Of a stretch of 10,041 nt of DNA, positions 6,156 to 10,041 are shown one piece after another. The DNA is from Chloroflexota bacterium (lineage in GTDB: Bacteria; Chloroflexota; Anaerolineae; UBA1429): assembly GCA_012513595.1 (NCBI GenBank), contig JAAZBY010000293.1, positions 1-10,041 on the forward strand, in the 5' to 3' direction. The translations under genes were made by a program, and so were the position numbers. Within the stretch, counting starts at the first letter, position 1, and each line of letters opens with the position of its first letter. The notes beneath the pieces were generated by a model that did not search any database, was not told where the DNA came from, and was given only the letters and a program-made list of their open reading frames with translations.

Positions 6156-7133
6156 TTAGGCGCTGGGAGCCTCCATAAGCCCGTCGATCACCCGGTGCAC
6201 CAGGGGCACGGCCCCCGGGTGCCTGAGGACTACGATGTCGGCGCCCGCCTCGAGCAGGGTGACGGCGGTGTTGGCCTCCCAGAGCAGGCCACGCTCCAGC
6301 CAGTCTCCCCACTGCCGCGGGACGCCCTCATCCGTGCGCGCCTCTTTGGCCCGCCAAGCCTCCTGCCCCACCGTCACGATGAGGGGCTGCTGCAGGACGC
6401 TATCGCCCGTCAGAGCAGCCAGCCGCAGGCGCTCCATCACCGAATAGGTGTACTCGATGCCGTAGCCCAACGCCCCCGTGGTGGGGTCGACCAGGATGCG
6501 GTCCAAGTCCAGCCGCATATCGCTGATCAGGATGTTCAGCTGCTTGGCCAGGTTCACGTCGATGGGGCTCCTGGCGATGACCAGTTGGTGGCTGGCCAGG
6601 GCCGCCGCCACGATGGTGCGGTAGTTCTTTTCCTCGCAGTTGCCCAGGGCCACGCGCTCCCCGGCGGCCTCCTCCGCGGCGGCCACCAGCACCTCGTTGT
6701 CCTTCTCGGGCTGGCCCGGCCCGTAGATGATCAGGGGCAGCGACGTCGCATCGAGCACCCGCCGGACGGTGGCACGGGCCTCCTTGGCACCGGTGTTGCC
6801 GCGCTCGGGATGGGCGCTGTCGAGCGAGAGGGCGATCAGGTCCGCCCCACCCTCCTCAGCACGGGCCGCCCAGGCACTCGCATCCCCGAGAACATCGCCC
6901 CAGGCCTGGACCAGTAGCGGAGACCAGTCCTCTGGCAACCGATCGCTCACCTCGACGGCCACGGCCGGCCGCCGCGGGATGCGTCCCTCAAAGTGCAGGA
7001 AGGGCAGCGTGGTCTCTCCGCCCACGGTCACGGTGCGCCCCCGGGTGCCACCCTCGGCCGGCCCGGCCCCCAGGGTGACTTCCAGAATCTTGCCCGTCCA
7101 GGTTTCCTTGACGTTCGGCATGGCTGCGGCCAT
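6156..7133 (-). CDS. acsD: Corrinoid iron-sulfur protein small (beta) subunit
   Basis: The small subunit of CoFeSP is a TIM-barrel protein that pairs 1:1 with AcsC and caps the corrinoid; it carries no metal cluster. The 325 residues match the family length. Recognisable stretches include VKETWTGKI near the N-terminus, the barrel segment GADLIALSLDSAHPE, PLIIYGPG, and GNCEEKNYRTI, followed by SPIDVNLAKQLNILI, DPTTGALGYGIEYTYSVMERLR and the late strand EAGADIVVLRHP. ATG 7133 is chosen because AAAGGAG sits 7 nt upstream. A second ATG at 7121 would be 19 nt away, although MPNVKETW would also look natural. It lies 35 bp after acsB and 56 bp before acsC. No frameshift or missing segment is apparent. 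Confidence 0.95.
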   Translation of the reverse strand: MAAAMPNVKETWTGKILEVTLGAGPAEGGTRGRTVTVGGETTLPFLHFEGRIPRRPAVAVEVSDRLPEDWSPLLVQAWGDVLGDASAWAARAEEGGADLIALSLDSAHPERGNTGAKEARATVRRVLDATSLPLIIYGPGQPEKDNEVLVAAAEEAAGERVALGNCEEKNYRTIVAAALASHQLVIARSPIDVNLAKQLNILISDMRLDLDRILVDPTTGALGYGIEYTYSVMERLRLAALTGDSVLQQPLIVTVGQEAWRAKEARTDEGVPRQWGDWLERGLLWEANTAVTLLEAGADIVVLRHPGAVPLVHRVIDGLMEAPSA

Positions 7134-7140
7134 CCAGAAG

Positions 7141-7147
7141 CTCCTTT
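7141..7147 (-). promoter_or_regulatory. Shine-Dalgarno of acsD
   Basis: AAAGGAG on the minus strand, 7 nt before ATG 7133, favouring that start over ATG 7121. With its upstream CG it is identical to the site before acsC, and both are preceded by a CCAG at short distance. Confidence 0.7.
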
Positions 7148-7168
7148 CGTGTGCTGGAGGATTGTCCC

Positions 7169-9448
7169 TCAGAAAATGGGGTCCATCGTCAGCGCCGGGT
7201 GCTCATGCTCTTCCAGGAAAGGCAGCAGATCTTCGACGGTGGTCACGGTGCGCTCGTCAGCGATCTTGTCCAGCAGGTCGGGGTCGCCCTCGCGCTCGCA
7301 AACAGCCTTGAGTTCCTCGGCCATGGTCGTCTTGAGGATGCTGGACATCCACACGATGCGCTTGAAGCCGCCATCCGCAGAGATGAACTTGCGGCTGAGC
7401 AGGTAGTACTTGCCCACCCCCATCATCCCCGGGGTCTGCAGCCCGCCGCCGGCCACGCCCGCCAAGGTCGAGAAGGTCATCCCCGCCGGCGTCATGCTGG
7501 GGTCCTCCCGTGAGACGACCATGATGCCGTTCGCCTCCGGGATGACCATGGCGATGCACTCAAAGCAGCCGCAGGCCGTCATGGGGTCCTGCATGATCGA
7601 GTACATCGAGACCCGCTCCACAGTCTGGTGCGAGTTCTGGTAGACGAACTGGTTGGGCCCCTGCCAGACGCCGTAGGTCGGGTCGACGCAGATCCCCTTG
7701 ACGATCGGCTGGTTGGGGCCGGTGGGGTTGATCTGGTTGGAGGCCTTGCAGTCCAGCCAGTTGTAGGCGCCGCACAGCCCCAGCCGCTCCGGTGAGACCA
7801 GGCAGACGTGGTTGGGGGCGAAGCTCTGGCACAGCGTGCAGGAGTAAAACTCGTCCACGGAACTGTCGACCATATCGGCCAGGCGCACGTTGCGGGCCTG
7901 ATAGGCCTCGCGCGCCTTGGCCAGCCACTCGCGGAAAGCCGTCGGCTCGGTGTAGACGGTAACCTGGACCTTGTCGACGATGGCGCCAAAGTCATCGTGG
8001 AAGCGGGCGTAGAGGATATCGCCCAAGTGCCGCAGGGCGAAGCCCTTGTCGACCGCGGCCTTGCTGAGGCGTATCCAGGTGATGTCGCGCTGGCCGATGT
8101 GCTGGATGCCCGAGGCGCCGTTCACAAAGTAGTGCATCTGGCGCTCCAGCACCGGTTCAAAGTCCTCCTGCATCTTGCGGCCGGCCACCTCCACCACCAC
8201 GCCGAGGTCCATGGCCCCGCCGACGGGCACCTGGTCGAAGGAGGGCCCCACCACCGTGATGCGGCCGTCCTCGACCTCGTTCAGGTCAGCCATGCGCAGG
8301 TACTCGAAGGCGTGGGCGTCGCGCCCGCCGAACTCGACGCGCATATCGCCGCGCCGCACGCGCTCCCCCTCGAAGGCGCTGCCGTACGGCACCGGGATCG
8401 GCACCTCGGTGACCTTGATCTTGACCCCGCGCACCTCGGTGCAACGCTGCACCAGCCGACGGGCGCGCTCCGCGTCGTTATCCCCCTCGATGTCGTCGAA
8501 GGGCATGCTGATCACGTGCTCGTAGGTGGTGATGCCGGTGGGCAGGATCTGGGGGATCACCGTGTCGGCGATTACGGGAAAGCCGTAGTTGATGGCCCCG
8601 GCCGCGGCCGCGTACTTTAAATCGTCCACCTCGCCGAGGGCCAGCACAAAGGCGAACACGCGGTACTTGTTGTACAGGAGGATGTCGCGGATCTGACCAC
8701 CCGACATGCCGCCGAAGGTCAGCGCCGAGCGGGTGGCAAAGCCAAGGGCATAGATCGCCGAGATGGTATCGGTGCCAAAGGGCACGATGTAAGTGTCGTA
8801 ACCCATCTCGACGCCCTCTTCCATCAGCTGATGGATGATGCTGCGTCCGTTCACGTTCCCTGAGAGGAACACCAGGATGTTGCGCTTTTGCAGTTCCCGC
8901 ACGATAGCTACGGCAGCCTCGTTGCTGCGCGCCGCGCCCACCACGGCGGCAAAGCCGGGCATGCGGCCATCCACCAGCTGGATGCCCCAGGCGCGCAGCT
9001 GGATGTCGTCGATCGGCCCGTTGGCGTGGCCATCGTTGCCGTCTCCGGAGGCGTCCGGGCTGGTGAAAGAGGTGCCCGTCAACTGCAGGCCCGGGATCCG
9101 TTCCGGCTGCTGGCCGCGGGTAAAGCGGATCGCCTCGATGGCCTCCATGGCCAGCAAAGTGGCCGTGCCGCAGTCCAGCGTTTCCCCCAGGTAGGGCAGC
9201 CACAGGCTGTCCCCAGGGACCTGATGAAGCAGCCTGCGAGCGTGGGCCAGCACGGGCTGCAGGCCGGCGAGCGTGTCCGCCTCGAGGCCGGTAAAGCCCA
9301 GCGTTACCGGCAGGTGATACGCGGTGTTGGTAAAGGCCACCGGGGTGTCGGGGCCGAGGTCGGCAATGGCCGAGCGCAGCAGCCCCTCGGCCTCCGTGAC
9401 GATCATGTTGGCCCCCCGGATGGCGGCCTGGGCGATATACCTCGACAT
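7169..9448 (-). CDS. acsB: Acetyl-CoA synthase catalytic subunit (CODH/ACS complex alpha/beta-type AcsB)
   Basis: ACS condenses CO delivered from CODH, the methyl group of CoFeSP and CoA into acetyl-CoA at the A-cluster. The 759 residues (Moorella 729) contain every A-cluster ligand: Cys537, Cys540, Cys549 and Cys559 for the [4Fe-4S] cluster, with Cys540 bridging to the proximal Ni, and Cys626-Gly-Cys628 holding the distal Ni. All six are offset by exactly +31 from Moorella Cys506/509/518/528/595/597, so the catalytic domain has no indel in between. Phe543 corresponds to Moorella Phe512, which gates the proximal Ni. The N-terminal CODH-facing domain starts about 20 residues late compared with Moorella. 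It carries an extra Ser/Gly/Asp-rich segment at about 122-150. An extra Cys631 follows the CGC motif. Expect a cytoplasmic complex with CODH. It starts 4 bp after the CODH stop. Confidence 0.97.
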   Translation of the reverse strand: MSRYIAQAAIRGANMIVTEAEGLLRSAIADLGPDTPVAFTNTAYHLPVTLGFTGLEADTLAGLQPVLAHARRLLHQVPGDSLWLPYLGETLDCGTATLLAMEAIEAIRFTRGQQPERIPGLQLTGTSFTSPDASGDGNDGHANGPIDDIQLRAWGIQLVDGRMPGFAAVVGAARSNEAAVAIVRELQKRNILVFLSGNVNGRSIIHQLMEEGVEMGYDTYIVPFGTDTISAIYALGFATRSALTFGGMSGGQIRDILLYNKYRVFAFVLALGEVDDLKYAAAAGAINYGFPVIADTVIPQILPTGITTYEHVISMPFDDIEGDNDAERARRLVQRCTEVRGVKIKVTEVPIPVPYGSAFEGERVRRGDMRVEFGGRDAHAFEYLRMADLNEVEDGRITVVGPSFDQVPVGGAMDLGVVVEVAGRKMQEDFEPVLERQMHYFVNGASGIQHIGQRDITWIRLSKAAVDKGFALRHLGDILYARFHDDFGAIVDKVQVTVYTEPTAFREWLAKAREAYQARNVRLADMVDSSVDEFYSCTLCQSFAPNHVCLVSPERLGLCGAYNWLDCKASNQINPTGPNQPIVKGICVDPTYGVWQGPNQFVYQNSHQTVERVSMYSIMQDPMTACGCFECIAMVIPEANGIMVVSREDPSMTPAGMTFSTLAGVAGGGLQTPGMMGVGKYYLLSRKFISADGGFKRIVWMSSILKTTMAEELKAVCEREGDPDLLDKIADERTVTTVEDLLPFLEEHEHPALTMDPIF

Positions 9449-9452
9449 CTCC

Positions 9453-10041
9453 CTATGCCTCCTGCTCGGGAACTTGCTGGCGGACGGAATAGAGGTTCAG
9501 GGGCTCGCCCGCCGGCACTGCCTGCAGCGCCTCAGCCATCAGGCGGTCCCCGCTCTCGCCGTAGCGCAGCGGATCATAGGCCACCAGCCCCAACGCCTGG
9601 CGCTTGCCGTCGATGTGCGCCAGCGCCTTGGCGATGAGGGCCTTCACGTCGGGCTCGAACTCGACGCCCCCACCCACCTTCTGCATCCAACCGTGCAGCA
9701 TCAGGTCCACCACCTCGGGGCTCCCACTGACCGGGCTGGGCAGGCCAAAGAGCACGTAGGCGCCCGAGGCCGCGCAGTAGGAGCCGATGGCCAGGGCCTT
9801 CTCCGACATGTACTCGGGGCAGATGCCCACCGCCGGCAGGTCGGGGATGTCGTCCCCCAGGCCGCCCTCGGTGGCGCACTCGGTGAGGATGGTCAGGATG
9901 CGCGAGTTGTCTACGCAGGAGCCGACGTGCAGCACCGGCGGCACGCCGATCGCCTCGCAGACCTCGCGCAGCCCGGCGCCGGCCTGCTCCATGAACTCGG
10001 GGCGCAGGTAGCCGTACTTGGCCGCGCCGGTGGCCGCGCAA
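9453..10041 (-). CDS. acsA/cooS: Carbon monoxide dehydrogenase catalytic subunit, C-terminal part (partial at window edge)
   Basis: Ni-CODH interconverts CO2 and CO at the C-cluster and supplies CO to ACS through an internal tunnel. Only the last 195 residues are in the window; the frame is open to the edge, reading from base 10040. Visible are Cys1 (CAATGAAKYG), Cys42 in HVGSCVDNSR and Lys81 in MSEKA. I match these to Cys476, Cys526 and Lys563 of Carboxydothermus CooS (two C-cluster ligands and the conserved lysine near the substrate). The B- and D-cluster cysteines and the other C-cluster ligands lie outside the window. The usual family end, here KRQALGL, falls at about residue 152. It is followed by some 43 more residues including DPLRYGESGDR and LNLYSVRQQ. 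Its final codons contain the Shine-Dalgarno of acsB. Being the ACS-partner enzyme follows from context. Confidence 0.95.
   Translation of the reverse strand, partial: CAATGAAKYGYLRPEFMEQAGAGLREVCEAIGVPPVLHVGSCVDNSRILTILTECATEGGLGDDIPDLPAVGICPEYMSEKALAIGSYCAASGAYVLFGLPSPVSGSPEVVDLMLHGWMQKVGGGVEFEPDVKALIAKALAHIDGKRQALGLVAYDPLRYGESGDRLMAEALQAVPAGEPLNLYSVRQQVPEQEA
9458..9463 (-). promoter_or_regulatory. acsB Shine-Dalgarno inside the CODH coding end
   Basis: AGGAGG on the minus strand overlaps the last Glu-Ala codons of CODH, 9 nt before the acsB ATG at 9448. A GGGAG adjoining the ATG is too close to serve. Ribosomes finishing CODH would unmask this site, which suits near-equal production of the two partner subunits. 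Confidence 0.65.

Noticed and set aside
6100..6312. N-terminal extension of acsC up to 6312
   Set aside because: It would overlap acsD out of frame, has low-complexity Arg/Gly-rich composition, and the strong Shine-Dalgarno plus family-conserved start at 6099 fit better.
1..10041. tRNA, rRNA, CRISPR array, insertion sequence or attachment site
   Set aside because: Coding density is nearly complete, and no direct-repeat array, terminal inverted repeats, transposase or cloverleaf-like segment was seen in the few short gaps.

Overview
The window is a high-GC (by eye about two-thirds G+C) bacterial segment. Every convincing gene lies on the minus strand, so transcription runs from position 10041 toward 1. 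It holds the carbonyl branch of the Wood-Ljungdahl (reductive acetyl-CoA) pathway. The host is therefore a strict or facultative anaerobe that either fixes CO2/CO to acetyl-CoA or runs the pathway in reverse. ACS is the long bacterial type with an N-terminal domain, not the short archaeal CdhC, so the host is a bacterium. GC content and divergence from my memory of the Moorella proteins would fit an uncultivated Chloroflexota-like or similar subsurface lineage, but that assignment is only a weak inference.

Layout in transcription order: the C-terminal 195 residues of carbon monoxide dehydrogenase (9453 to window edge); acetyl-CoA synthase acsB (7169-9448); corrinoid iron-sulfur protein small subunit acsD (6156-7133); its large subunit acsC (4756-6099); a [2Fe-2S]/ASKHA reductive activator acsV/RACo (2792-4756); a CooC/AcsF-type nickel-maturation ATPase (2028-2795); methyltetrahydrofolate:CoFeSP methyltransferase acsE (1074-1994). 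These seven are packed with 4-bp overlap to 56-bp gaps and look like one operon. A 121-bp gap with a plausible promoter follows, then a xylose-isomerase/AP-endonuclease-2-like TIM-barrel protein of unknown substrate (35-952). The last 34 bp may hold the start of a terminator.

How the genes work together: AcsE moves the methyl group from methyl-tetrahydrofolate to the cobalt of AcsC/AcsD. AcsV re-reduces cobalt that has been oxidised to Co(II), spending ATP. CODH reduces CO2 to CO. ACS joins CO, the methyl group and CoA at its Ni-Ni-[4Fe-4S] A-cluster. The CooC-type ATPase helps load nickel into CODH and/or ACS. No folate-branch gene (fhs, folD, metF) is in the window.

The core is a known system, with all key metal ligands visible. 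The features most worth a second look are a roughly 45-residue insertion in AcsE, a roughly 43-residue C-terminal extension on CODH, an acidic/Gly-rich insertion and a shortened N-terminus in ACS, an extra cysteine beside the A-cluster CGC motif, sequence elements shared between intercistronic spacers, and the separately promoted TIM-barrel gene attached to the operon.
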